A stretch of DNA of 64,000 nt from Orlajensenia leifsoniae (GTDB taxonomy: Bacteria; Actinomycetota; Actinomycetes; Actinomycetales; Microbacteriaceae): assembly GCF_004570845.1 (NCBI RefSeq), contig NZ_SPQZ01000001.1, positions 186,001 through 250,000 of the forward strand, given 5' to 3'. This document shows, piece after piece, positions 24,016 through 32,268 of the stretch. The notes beneath the pieces were generated by a model, which had not been told where the DNA came from, did not search any database, and was given only the letters and a program-made list of their open reading frames with translations. The position numbers and the translations under genes were made by a program. Position 1 is the stretch's first letter; the number at the start of each line of letters is the position of its first letter.

Positions 24016-24809
24016 CGCGGCTGGATCCGACGACGACCGCCCTCCCGGCGCCCACCGTGAGCGTCGTCATCCCCGTCAAGGACGACGCCCGGCCGCTGGT
24101 CGACTGCCTTCGGGCGCTTCGGGCGCAGACCGTCGCTCCCATCGAGATCATCGTCGTCGACAACGGGTCGACGGATGACTCCGGAGACGTGGCGCGGTCC
24201 TTCGGCGCCGTGGTCATCACCGAATCGCAGCCCGGCATCGGGGTGGCCAGCGCGACCGGCTACAGCGCGGCATCCGGCGACATCATCGCTCGGCTCGACG
24301 CCGACTCGATCCCGCAGTCGGACTGGGTGGCGACCATCGCCGACACCTTCGCCAGACTCGAGGATGTCGACGCCATCACCGGCCCTGCGCACTTCATCGA
24401 CGGGCCGGAGTGGCTGCGCTCACCGGCCGCGGCCGTCTATCTCGGCTCGTACTTCCTGTTCACGGGAATGGCGCTCGGGCACGTGCCCCTGTTCGGCTCC
24501 AATCTCGCACTCCGCAGATCGACCTGGAGATCGGTTCGCCACGAGGTGCACGTGCACGACCAGCTCACCCACGACGATCTCGACCTGTCGTTCCACGTCG
24601 GGGTCAGCGGTTCCATCCGCTTCATCCCGTCGCTCCGATCCGGGATCTCGATGAGGCCGCTGAACGACGGCCGGGGTTCGCTTCGCTGGAAACGCGGTTT
24701 CCACACGGTGACGATCCACTGGCCGCACGACCTGCCGTGGCTCAGACTCGGCAGGCGCGTCGTGCACCGAGCCCGAAAGTCACCGCCACGCAGCCTGTCT
24801 CGCCGCTGA
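24012..24809 (+). CDS. glycosyltransferase family 2
   Basis: This 265-residue GT-A enzyme has SVVIPVKDDARPLVDCLRAL (17-36), IIVVDNGSTDDSG near 49-61, the donor DxD in ARLDADSIPQSDW near 93-105 and the acceptor-side HDDLDLSFH near 191-199. One hydrophobic stretch (YLGSYFLFTGMALG, near 144-157) could touch the membrane. The frame runs open far upstream but that part overlaps the two previous genes; ATG 24012 gives the ATGA coupling seen across this operon. It is separate from the glycan cluster at 8-16 kb. Confidence 0.87.
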   Translation: MTRLDPTTTALPAPTVSVVIPVKDDARPLVDCLRALRAQTVAPIEIIVVDNGSTDDSGDVARSFGAVVITESQPGIGVASATGYSAASGDIIARLDADSIPQSDWVATIADTFARLEDVDAITGPAHFIDGPEWLRSPAAAVYLGSYFLFTGMALGHVPLFGSNLALRRSTWRSVRHEVHVHDQLTHDDLDLSFHVGVSGSIRFIPSLRSGISMRPLNDGRGSLRWKRGFHTVTIHWPHDLPWLRLGRRVVHRARKSPPRSLSRR

Positions 24810-24845
24810 CGTCATGTCCGCCGTCTGGTGAGGTGATTGCCGGGC

Positions 24846-24871
24846 CGCCGTCGTGGAAGACGACGACGGCG
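24846..24871. terminator. hairpin between convergent genes
   Basis: CGCCGTCGT (24846-24854) and ACGACGGCG (24863-24871) form a perfect nine-base stem with an eight-base loop. It lies between the GT2 stop at 24809 and the opposing hydrolase stop at 24915, with no T-run. Confidence 0.55.
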
Positions 24872-24914
24872 ACCCGAGCAGAGCCGCGGTCGAAAGTGAC
24901 CGCGGGTACGACGT

Positions 24915-25736
24915 CTACTTCTTGATGAAGGCCAGGATGTCCTGATCCAGTTCGGCCTGGTAGTCGCCGTAGATGCCGTGCGGGGCACCCGGGTAGACCT
25001 TGAGTGTGCCGTCCTTGACGAGCTCGATGGTCTTGAGCGCGGCGTCGCCGATGGGAACGATCTGGTCGTCGTCGCCCTGGGCGACGAAGATCGGAACGTC
25101 GAGGGCCTTCAGGTCTTCGGTGAAGTCGGTCTCGGAGAACGCCTTCACGCAGTCGTAGGCCGCAGCGAGGTTCACCAGCATGCCCTGACGCCAGAAGTCG
25201 CGCTTGGCGCCTTCGGAGACCGAGCTGCCCTCGCGGTTGGCGCCGAAGAACGCCTCGGTGAGCTCGATGTAGAACTGCGAGGCATCCTTGAGGACACCGG
25301 CACGGATGCCGTCGAAGACCTCGATCGGCAGGCCGTCGGGGTTCGAGTCCGACTTGACCATGATCGGGGGGACGGCACCGGCCGTGATGACCTTGACGAC
25401 GCGCCCGACGCCGTGCTGGGCGGCGTAGCGCACGACCTCGCCACCACCCGTGGAGTGGCCGACCACGACGAGGTTCTGCAGGTCGAGGTGCTCGATGAGC
25501 TCTGCGAGGTCGCGGGCGTAGGTGTCCATGTCGTTGCCCGTGTAGGTCTTGGACGAACGCCCGTGGCCGCGGCGGTCGTGGGCGATGGCCCGGTATCCGT
25601 TGTCGGCGAGCAGCTTCACCTCGACCTGCCACGCGTCGGATGACAGCGGCCAGCCGTGGCTGAGCAGCACGGGCTGGCCCTCGCCCTGGTCGGTGTAGTA
25701 GATGTCGGTTCCGTCAGAGGTGGTGAAGTACGGCAT
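24915..25736 (-). CDS. alpha/beta hydrolase, cofactor-free chloroperoxidase-like
   Basis: This 273-residue protein matches the cofactor-free haloperoxidase (perhydrolase) group of alpha/beta hydrolases. Visible features are LLSHGWPLSSDAW (25-37), HDRRGHGRS near 53-61, nucleophile Ser95 in VVGHSTGGGEVVRY, an acid in AQGDDDQIVP near 223, and His in GAPHGIYGDY near 252. These enzymes hydrolyse esters and can make peracids in vitro; the natural substrate is unknown. AGGAGA lies four to eight bases before the ATG at 25736. It is divergent from the AraC-type regulator at 25953. Confidence 0.88.
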   Translation of the reverse strand: MPYFTTSDGTDIYYTDQGEGQPVLLSHGWPLSSDAWQVEVKLLADNGYRAIAHDRRGHGRSSKTYTGNDMDTYARDLAELIEHLDLQNLVVVGHSTGGGEVVRYAAQHGVGRVVKVITAGAVPPIMVKSDSNPDGLPIEVFDGIRAGVLKDASQFYIELTEAFFGANREGSSVSEGAKRDFWRQGMLVNLAAAYDCVKAFSETDFTEDLKALDVPIFVAQGDDDQIVPIGDAALKTIELVKDGTLKVYPGAPHGIYGDYQAELDQDILAFIKK

Positions 25737-25952
25737 GTCTCTCCTTCGATTCGGTCGTGCTCGAACCATGATCCATTTCGTCGGCGACTTCGCCGACAGC
25801 GGTTCGCGAATGGTGAAGAATCCGTTCGCCTCAGGTCAATTCCCCGGCCTGGAGCAGCGATGATCCCTCACTTCTTTTGAGTGTGGCCCTCCGAAGCGGC
25901 ATCCTGTAGAACGTGGGCTGAACTGACAGCGCACGCGAAGGTTGGGGGTTCG

Positions 25953-26840
25953 ATGTACCTTCCGCAGGCGACGCGCGAGCAGACGGGCTTCTCGTCAGCC
26001 GTGGCGACAGTGGTGAAGAGCAAGGCGCTCGGTCCGGTGCACCTCGTGCACACCAAGGCGCCGCTCGCCGGAGACGACCCGTTCGCCGGCTACACCGATC
26101 CGGGCGATGCCCTCGTCTGGGCCTTCATCACCGACGGCGCCATCGTGTGCAAGCGTGCCTACAACGACCTCGAGAACCGTGCCGGCCACATGAACATGAA
26201 TCACATGCCACGGCTGAGCGGCTTCCAGATGACGCCGGACTTCCGCGCGCTCTCGATCCGCATGGACCGGCAGGCACTCGGTCTCTCGTCCTCCGACATC
26301 GACTCGATCGCGCGCACGGTCTTCCCACTCACCGAGGGACTGCCGCTGATGATCGGCTCGCTCGCCTCGCAGACCATGAGGATGAGCGGCGATCTCGGAC
26401 CGGCATCCGGAGCCGCCCTAGCGCACTCGATCCTCGAACTCACCACGGCCTTCGTCGACGACTTCCTCGGTCGGCGATCGGCGCCCGAGACCATGCGCAG
26501 CAATCTCGTGACCGAGGCCAGGCAGTACGTCGACCTCTACTCCAGCAGTCCGGCTCTCTCTGCGGCATCGGTCGCTGCCGCACTGCAGGTCTCGCCCCGC
26601 ACGCTGCAGAAGGCTTTCGAGCCCGAGGAGGACACGCTGGGCCGCCTCATCCTCGAGAGTCGGCTCGCGCGTGCCAGAGCCCTCATGGAACGGGACCGCG
26701 GCGGCCTGTTCCCCATCGGCGATATCGGCGTCCGTTCGGGCTTCGCGTCGCCCTCGGCGTTCAGCCGCGCGTTCCGGGCCCGCTACGGGCTGGCGCCGCG
26801 CGAGTGGCGGGAACGGTACCTGCAGTCCATCGCCGAGTAG
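25953..26840 (+). CDS. AraC-family transcriptional regulator
   Basis: This 295-residue protein has an N-terminal AraC-binding-like sensor domain (about 10-180) and two helix-turn-helix motifs in the C-terminal ~90 residues: LSAASVAAALQVSPRTLQKAF near 205-225, then IGDIGVRSGFASPSAFSRAF near 254-273. This tail is typical of AraC/XylS DNA-binding domains. The ATG at 25953 follows a GAAGGTTGGGGG stretch; an in-frame GTG at 25881 would add 24 residues. It is divergent from the chloroperoxidase-like hydrolase, the most likely local target. Confidence 0.85.
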   Translation: MYLPQATREQTGFSSAVATVVKSKALGPVHLVHTKAPLAGDDPFAGYTDPGDALVWAFITDGAIVCKRAYNDLENRAGHMNMNHMPRLSGFQMTPDFRALSIRMDRQALGLSSSDIDSIARTVFPLTEGLPLMIGSLASQTMRMSGDLGPASGAALAHSILELTTAFVDDFLGRRSAPETMRSNLVTEARQYVDLYSSSPALSAASVAAALQVSPRTLQKAFEPEEDTLGRLILESRLARARALMERDRGGLFPIGDIGVRSGFASPSAFSRAFRARYGLAPREWRERYLQSIAE

Positions 26841-26886
26841 CTGCAGCTCGACGGCACTGCGTCGCACGGCACGACGGTCGGAGGGT

Positions 26887-26896
26887 GTCAAGTCCC
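26887..26896 (+). promoter_or_regulatory. GTCAAGTCCC box upstream of a small acidic protein
   Basis: GTCAAGTCCC is a variant of the GTCAACCCCT box. It is followed 32 bases later by the -10-like CTAACGT (26919-26925), the same spacing as at 98, 6237 and 58828. The gene starts at 26966. Confidence 0.4.
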
Positions 26897-26965
26897 TGTC
26901 GACGTCCGATCAGCACGCCTAACGTCGAGGTGACGGCGTATCAGCCGACGGAACTGGAGACGCTC

Positions 26966-27283
26966 ATGACGAACCCCGACGGCACGAACCCCGGCCACAC
27001 CGATCCCGACATCGCGAGCGGCGAGATTACCGACGCCGATTTCGCACGGACCGGTTCCGGCGACTCGGGGCTGAGCGACTCGGAGCTGACCGAGAAGGAC
27101 ACTGCCGAGAGCCCCGGTAGCGAGTCGGAGACCGCCGCCAAGCAGGCCGACCCGATTCCGGATGGCGTCGACGACGACATCGATCGATCCCAGATCCTGG
27201 CCGTTCCGGGCACCGGCGGGCCCGATGATGCCGGCGACGTCGAGGTCGATCCCGCCGACCTGAACATGCCCGGCCGGGGCTGA
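26966..27283 (+). CDS. small acidic protein of unknown function
   Basis: This 105-residue, very acidic Asp/Glu/Ser/Gly/Thr-rich protein has almost no hydrophobic core and is probably disordered. No family was recognised. CTGGAGA lies about seven bases upstream of the ATG. Like the acidic 61-residue protein at 142 it is preceded by a GTCAA-type box, so the two may be co-regulated stress proteins. It has no Cys, signal peptide or membrane segment. Confidence 0.6.
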   Translation: MTNPDGTNPGHTDPDIASGEITDADFARTGSGDSGLSDSELTEKDTAESPGSESETAAKQADPIPDGVDDDIDRSQILAVPGTGGPDDAGDVEVDPADLNMPGRG

Positions 27284-27488
27284 CGCGAGCCCGCGAGCGA
27301 TCGATCATCGACACGAGGGCCGGACTGATCACTCGGCAGATGGCTCCCACGGCTCGATCGGCAGACCTTCCGGATCGTGTATGCGGCCGAAGCATCCGTA
27401 GTCCTCGGTGTTCCACTCGGCCCGGCGCTCCACCATGCAGCTGGCAGGGATGCGTGAAGATGGCACCGGCGAGAGTGGAGGCATCCGA

Positions 27489-28118
27489 GTGAAGATCGAC
27501 CTCAAGAAGCAGATACCGAGCTACACGGCGCCCCGCGGACGGTTCGAGATCGTGACGGTTCCGCCGCTGCAGTTCCTCATGATCGACGGACACGGCGACC
27601 CCAACACGTCAGGTGCCTACGCCGATGCGCTCGCCACGCTCTTCCCGATCGCCTACGCACTGAAGTTCTTCAGCAAGCGCGAGCTCGACCGCGATTACAC
27701 GGTGATGCCGCTCGAAGCACTGTGGTGGGCCGACGACATGGACTCCTTCACGACAGCGCGCGACAAGTCGCAGTGGAGCTGGACGCTTATGAACCTGGTC
27801 CCCGACTGGATCACGGTCGATCACCTCGATGTCGCACGCCAGGTCGCCGCGAAGAAAGGCGACGCACCCGTGCTCGACATGCTGCGCATGAAGATGCTCG
27901 ACGAAGGGCAGGTGGTCCAGACCCTCCACATCGGATCGTACGACGATGAGGCCCCGGTGCTGAATGAGCTCCACTCCGAGTTCATCCCGGCGCACTCGCT
28001 GCGGATGACCGGCAGGCACCACGAGATCTATCTCAGCGATCCCAGACGAACGGCATCCGACAAGCTCAAGACGATCCTGCGCCAGCCCGTCAGCCCTGCC
28101 GGCGAACCATCTCAGTGA
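27489..28118 (+). CDS. GyrI-like small-molecule-binding domain protein
   Basis: This 209-residue protein starts at GTG 27489 with GTGGAGG upstream. It matches the GyrI-like (SOUL/AraC effector-type) fold: VTVPPLQFLMIDGHGDPN near 25-42, a central ALKFFSKRELDRDYTVMPLEALWW segment (given in part) near 58-80, and HIGSYDDEAPVLNELHSEF near 150-168, where the acidic residue of GyrI pockets usually lies. There is no DNA-binding domain, so it is a stand-alone sensor or hydrolase-like protein. Its 3' end overlaps the convergent AlkD-like gene by 29 bases. Confidence 0.85.
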   Translation: MKIDLKKQIPSYTAPRGRFEIVTVPPLQFLMIDGHGDPNTSGAYADALATLFPIAYALKFFSKRELDRDYTVMPLEALWWADDMDSFTTARDKSQWSWTLMNLVPDWITVDHLDVARQVAAKKGDAPVLDMLRMKMLDEGQVVQTLHIGSYDDEAPVLNELHSEFIPAHSLRMTGRHHEIYLSDPRRTASDKLKTILRQPVSPAGEPSQ

Positions 28119-28770
28119 TCCAGATCGGTGCGTACGGTGACGTGCACCCCGGCGGCGTCGGATAGTCCTTCAGCACCTCGAGCTCCTCGCCGATCGCGAG
28201 CGCCCGAGCGCGATATTCCGGGTGACGGATGCCGATCTGGGCGAGGCACTCGTTCATCGCCCACTGCAGCCGATCCGGGGCATCCTTCATGTGGGCTTCG
28301 ATGATGCGGAGCAGGTCGTCGAGGTCGAGACCCTCCGGCGCCTTCGCCACGCGTTCGCTGGTCAGCGCCCACCCGGCGCTGGCGACGACGGGATCCTCGT
28401 CACCGAACCAGAGCACGCGCAGCTCCTCGGCGTCGGGGTTCTTCTTGACGATGTAGTTCACGAGCCAGTCGTGCACCTTCGGCACGCGCGCCTCGCGGAG
28501 CATCGCATCCAGCTCGGCCGCCGAGTACAGCTTGGGACGGCTGATCAGGATCGCCACGAGGCGGGCAGGGGTGTTCCCGGTCGCCCACAGGTCTCTGGCG
28601 AGGTCGGGCTGGATCTTGAGCTCCTTGGCCACCCCGCGGAGCTTCGTCAGGTTGACGCCGTGGTCGTCGCCGTGCCGCTCGTTCACCGCTCGGACCTTCG
28701 GGTCCTCCAGCGCGGCCAACTCGGCCAGCACGCCTTCGACCGTTCCCGGATGCACCGCGACTGAATCCAT
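28090..28770 (-). CDS. DNA alkylation repair (AlkD-like) HEAT-repeat protein
   Basis: This 226-residue all-helical protein resembles the DNA alkylation repair family (AlkC/AlkD): an N-terminal VNLTKLRGVAKELK near 39-52, DLARDLWATGNTPARLVAILI near 56-76, KVHDWLVNYIVKK and ASAGWALTSERVAK HEAT-type helices, and WAMNECLAQIGIRHPEYRARAL near 170-190. AlkD removes bulky alkylated bases without base flipping. The C-terminal part is a variant common in actinobacterial members. GGAAGGAAGG precedes the ATG. The catalytic acid cannot be fixed by eye. Confidence 0.82.
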   Translation of the reverse strand: MDSVAVHPGTVEGVLAELAALEDPKVRAVNERHGDDHGVNLTKLRGVAKELKIQPDLARDLWATGNTPARLVAILISRPKLYSAAELDAMLREARVPKVHDWLVNYIVKKNPDAEELRVLWFGDEDPVVASAGWALTSERVAKAPEGLDLDDLLRIIEAHMKDAPDRLQWAMNECLAQIGIRHPEYRARALAIGEELEVLKDYPTPPGCTSPYAPIWITEMVRRQG

Positions 28771-28830
28771 GGTGTCCTTCCTTCCATCTCGTCGGCCGCA
28801 CGTCGTCGTACGACGCGCTCAGGTCACGCG

Positions 28831-30759
28831 CTAGCTGGAGACGCGGTTGCGCCCGGCGCGCTTGGCCCGGTACATCGCGGCATCCGCCTCTTCGAGGAGT
28901 CCGACCCTCGAGGCGCCGGGCTCCGCGACCACGATGCCGCACGACGCGGTGACGATCAGCGTCGCCACCTTCGTCTCGATGGGCGCGGCGATGGCGGCCA
29001 CCATCCGGTCGGCGATCGCATGCACGTCCTCGCCGCCGACGACGTCGAGGAGCACCACGAACTCGTCTCCGCCGAGCCTCACGACGACATCCCGCTCTCG
29101 CGAATGCGCGATCAGGCGACGGGCGACCTCGAGGATGACGACGTCGCCGACATCGTGACCGTGAACGTCGTTCACGCTCTTGAAGTCGTCGAGGTCGACG
29201 AAGAGCAGCGCCCGGCCGTCGAGGTCGACCGGACTCCCGGCCGCCAGTCGCTCGGCGAGATAGCGGCGATTGTGCAACCCGGTCAGCGCGTCGCGCATGG
29301 CCAACTCGGCGAGCTGCGCCTGAGCCCGACGGTGCAGCACGGTCTCGAGCTCGTGTCCGAGTTCGAGCGCATCCTGGATCACCGTTCCCCACGGCAAGGA
29401 CCTCCCGCGCACGGTGCTCTTCCATGTGGAGAACGAGGTGCGCGGCGACAGTTGGCTCGGACGATTGCCCGCACTCTGATCGCCGAGCCAGAAGATCTCG
29501 CGTGCGACCTCCCCCCGGAAGAAGACGAGCGTGTCGTCGGGTCCGGCGAGCGGTACCACGAGGAGCCCGGCGGTGCTCGGCAGCAGGGCCGAGATATCGG
29601 GACGGTCGGCCTCGAGCCCCTCGGAGACGAAGGCCTCTCCCGAGAGCAGCTCGAGCACCCGGGTCATGTCGTCGAGAGGAGGCACGTCGCCGGCCACTCG
29701 AGAGGTGCCGCCGATGTGCACGAGCACGCCGTCGGCCGGCACCAGGTCGAGTACGGTCCGCGGGCCCCGCAGCAGTGCAGACGGGATGTCGTCCGAGGCG
29801 TAGAGAGGAGCCAGCAACTCGGTGCGCCGCTCGCGCACCTCGACGAGGTGGCGCAGTCGAGCGATCTCGCGCATCGATGCGAACTGCATGGTGATCTGGG
29901 CGGCGAGCACTTCCAGAGCGCGTCGCAGCAGCACGGGAAGGCGCCGCTCGGTGCGATGCGCGCACGTGATCATGCCGACGAGCCGGCCGTCCTCGACGAG
30001 GGAGAGGGAGAACGTCGACGCCTGTCCCATGTTGCGCATGTACTGCAGGTGGTAGGGCGACACACCCCGCAGCTCGGCGTTCGAGAGGTCGACGGTTCGC
30101 AGCTCGTCGGAGATCGCGAGCAGGGGGATGGTGGGACTGCTCGTGCTCGCGATGGCCCGACCCACCTTCGTCACGTACAGGTCACGAGCCTGCGGAGGGA
30201 TGTCGGATGAGGGGAAGTGGTGCCCCAGGAGGGATTCGAGTTCGGGGACGCTGTCGTCTGCGACGACCTCCCCATGTCCGTCCTCGTGGAAGTGGTAGAT
30301 CATCACCCTGTCGAAACCGGTGACCCTCCGGATCTCCGCGGCGGCCTGCTGACGCAGTTCGGCGACGGATGCGACGGCTGTCAGCCGGTTGATCGCCGTG
30401 ACGACGGCCGTGCGCGCGTACTCGTCGTGCGGCAGGGCCTCGAGCTCGACGATCGTGAGGTCGTCGACCCGGTGCACGATCGCGTCCGTCGGCGACCCCT
30501 CCCAGACCACCCGCACAGGATCGATCGCGCTCCCGGAGCGAACAGCCCCCTGCAACTCGGGGTTCCCGATCTCGGCGAACGGGCGGCCCAGCCAACTGCG
30601 TGCGTTCTCGCTCGCGACGACGACGACCTGCGTGGCAGCGTCGACGCCCAGCAGCGTCCCGTGAGACTGGATCACGCCGGGCGTGCGGATGGGCTCCTTC
30701 GCGCATTCGGCGAGTCGACGAAGCTCGTCGGGATCGATGGCGAGTTCCGCCGGGTCCAC
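28831..30759 (-). CDS. bacteriophytochrome-type diguanylate cyclase
   Basis: This 642-residue protein is a light-sensing cyclase: PAS (1-125), chromophore GAF (about 130-300), PHY (about 310-480) and GGDEF (about 485-642). Phytochrome features seem intact: biliverdin-type Cys19 before EPIRTPGVIQSHG, FPSSDIPPQ with D186, and SPYHLQYMRNMG with H237. A PHY-tongue motif (SPRTSFSTWK) is also visible. The cyclase has GGDEF at 563-567 with an RxxD inhibitory site (RERD) five residues before. It should bind biliverdin and respond to red/far-red light. No heme oxygenase gene is in the window. It starts at GTG 30759 and is transcribed alone. Confidence 0.92.
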   Translation of the reverse strand: MDPAELAIDPDELRRLAECAKEPIRTPGVIQSHGTLLGVDAATQVVVVASENARSWLGRPFAEIGNPELQGAVRSGSAIDPVRVVWEGSPTDAIVHRVDDLTIVELEALPHDEYARTAVVTAINRLTAVASVAELRQQAAAEIRRVTGFDRVMIYHFHEDGHGEVVADDSVPELESLLGHHFPSSDIPPQARDLYVTKVGRAIASTSSPTIPLLAISDELRTVDLSNAELRGVSPYHLQYMRNMGQASTFSLSLVEDGRLVGMITCAHRTERRLPVLLRRALEVLAAQITMQFASMREIARLRHLVEVRERRTELLAPLYASDDIPSALLRGPRTVLDLVPADGVLVHIGGTSRVAGDVPPLDDMTRVLELLSGEAFVSEGLEADRPDISALLPSTAGLLVVPLAGPDDTLVFFRGEVAREIFWLGDQSAGNRPSQLSPRTSFSTWKSTVRGRSLPWGTVIQDALELGHELETVLHRRAQAQLAELAMRDALTGLHNRRYLAERLAAGSPVDLDGRALLFVDLDDFKSVNDVHGHDVGDVVILEVARRLIAHSRERDVVVRLGGDEFVVLLDVVGGEDVHAIADRMVAAIAAPIETKVATLIVTASCGIVVAEPGASRVGLLEEADAAMYRAKRAGRNRVSS

Positions 30760-30975
30760 TGCGACTCCGTCTGCCGGGGATCGGGCCGGCTGATCCAGTC
30801 TATTCAGCCGCCGGACAGAGGCTCCGTGTCGGACATGCCGCCTGCCGAAGGCGGCCTACCGGCATCCGCCACTCCGGCGTACCGTGGGGGGGTGACGGTG
30901 CCCTGCCGATCCCGACTCGACTGTGGTCGGATTCGACGTGATCAACGATCGAGCGGGACCGAGCATGGCACCCGG

Positions 30976-31167
30976 ATGTCGGAGAGTGCGGTGGGCACGA
31001 TGTGGGTCTGTCGGGAGCACGGAGTACGGGTCATCGAGGTGAGGAAGCCGTCGCGGGCGGTGAAGAGCGGGAGACGACCGCCCGATCCTGTGGTCGTCGG
31101 CTACGCATGCCCGGCTTCGCCGGGGCGGGTGCTGCGGGAGGACGAGGTCGTCGATCCCGACAGTTAG
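30976..31167 (+). CDS. possible small protein in a 423-base gap
   Basis: In the gap 30760-31182 a 63-residue frame starts at ATG 30976 and gives a basic-then-acidic peptide containing MWVCREHGVRVIEVRKPSR and two Cys. There is no ribosome binding site and no recognised family, so it may be chance. The rest of the gap carries the upstream region of the phytochrome gene; nothing else was recognised. Confidence 0.3.
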   Translation: MSESAVGTMWVCREHGVRVIEVRKPSRAVKSGRRPPDPVVVGYACPASPGRVLREDEVVDPDS

Positions 31168-31182
31168 CCGAAACCGGCTGCT

Positions 31183-32268
31183 TCAGGCGATGACGGATGC
31201 CGGCAGGCGAACCTCGATCCGCAGCCCGCCCTCGGCCCGTGGCGTCAGGAGCAGGGTTCCGTCATGCGCTCGCACGATACTCGCGACGATCGCGAGCCCG
31301 AGGCCGACTCCGGCCTGGTCGCGGTGGACGCGCTCGGTTCCGCGCTGGAAGGGTTCCGTGAGGGTCGCGACCACGCCGGGCGCGAGCACTTCCCCCGTGT
31401 TCTCGATCGCCAGGATCACCGAGCCCGGAGCGGCTGTCGTCGTCACCCACACCGCTCCCCCCTCGGGGTGGTTGTGGACGATCGCGTTGTGCACGAGGTT
31501 CGTGGTCATCTGCAGCAGCAGCGCCGGGGAACCGACAGCCGGGGCCAGCTCCCCAGCCGTCGTGATGGTGATGCCGCGCTTCTCCGCCAGAGGCAGGAGC
31601 GTCTCGGTGGCCTCCTCGGCCAGGAGCGAGAGGTCGACGCTCTCGGGGGTGAAGGCGCGCTGGTCGGCACGACTGAGAAGGAGCAGGGCCTCGGTGAGGT
31701 CGATCGCCCGAGTGTTGACGGCGCGCAGGCGTTCGAGGAGCGCCGTCGTGTCCTGGTTCGGATCGGTGATGGCGACGTCGAGCATCGCCTGCGTCGTCGC
31801 CAACGGGGTGCGCAGCTCATGGGACGCGTTCGCCGCGAAGCGTCGCTGCTCGGCGACCTGGGCCTCGACCCGTTCGAGCATGGTGTCGAAGGCATCGGCG
31901 AGCTCCCGGAACTCGTCGTTCCGGCCCGGCATCCGGATGCGCTGGGAGAGGGAGCCGTTCGCGGCCTTGCGCGTTGCCGTCGTGATGCGCGTCAACGGCG
32001 CGAGCATCCGACCGGCCAGGAACCACCCGCCCAGCAGCCCGAACAGCACCAGGAAGAGCACGACCCATGCCGCCGCCGGGGCGAAGGCCCGCACGAGATC
32101 GTCTCGGCCGGGAACGAACCCACCGATCGTGTTGACCGCCTCGGCCGGAACGTAGCGGAGGATGAACGCCCACACGACTGCGAGGAGCAGCACCACGGCG
32201 ACGGCGAGGAATCCGGCATAACTGAGGGTGAGCTTGAGCCTGACGCTCCATCCGGGCTCCCTAGCCAC
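31183..32268 (-). CDS. sensor histidine kinase of a VanS/CutS-like two-component system
   Basis: This 361-residue membrane kinase has transmembrane helices near 14-36 and 62-85 enclosing a short ~25-residue external loop. A HAMP domain spans about 86-140, then the phospho-acceptor His in ASHELRTPLATTQ. The ATPase has NLVHNAIVHN (N box), IENTGE (G1) and GVGLGLAI (G2). The GTG at 32268 is preferred because GGAGG lies five bases upstream; the ATG at 32283 would leave that site inside the gene. It overlaps the response regulator gene. Short extracellular loops suggest sensing of a membrane-near signal, consistent with the adjacent cell-wall genes. Confidence 0.9.
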   Translation of the reverse strand: MAREPGWSVRLKLTLSYAGFLAVAVVLLLAVVWAFILRYVPAEAVNTIGGFVPGRDDLVRAFAPAAAWVVLFLVLFGLLGGWFLAGRMLAPLTRITTATRKAANGSLSQRIRMPGRNDEFRELADAFDTMLERVEAQVAEQRRFAANASHELRTPLATTQAMLDVAITDPNQDTTALLERLRAVNTRAIDLTEALLLLSRADQRAFTPESVDLSLLAEEATETLLPLAEKRGITITTAGELAPAVGSPALLLQMTTNLVHNAIVHNHPEGGAVWVTTTAAPGSVILAIENTGEVLAPGVVATLTEPFQRGTERVHRDQAGVGLGLAIVASIVRAHDGTLLLTPRAEGGLRIEVRLPASVIA

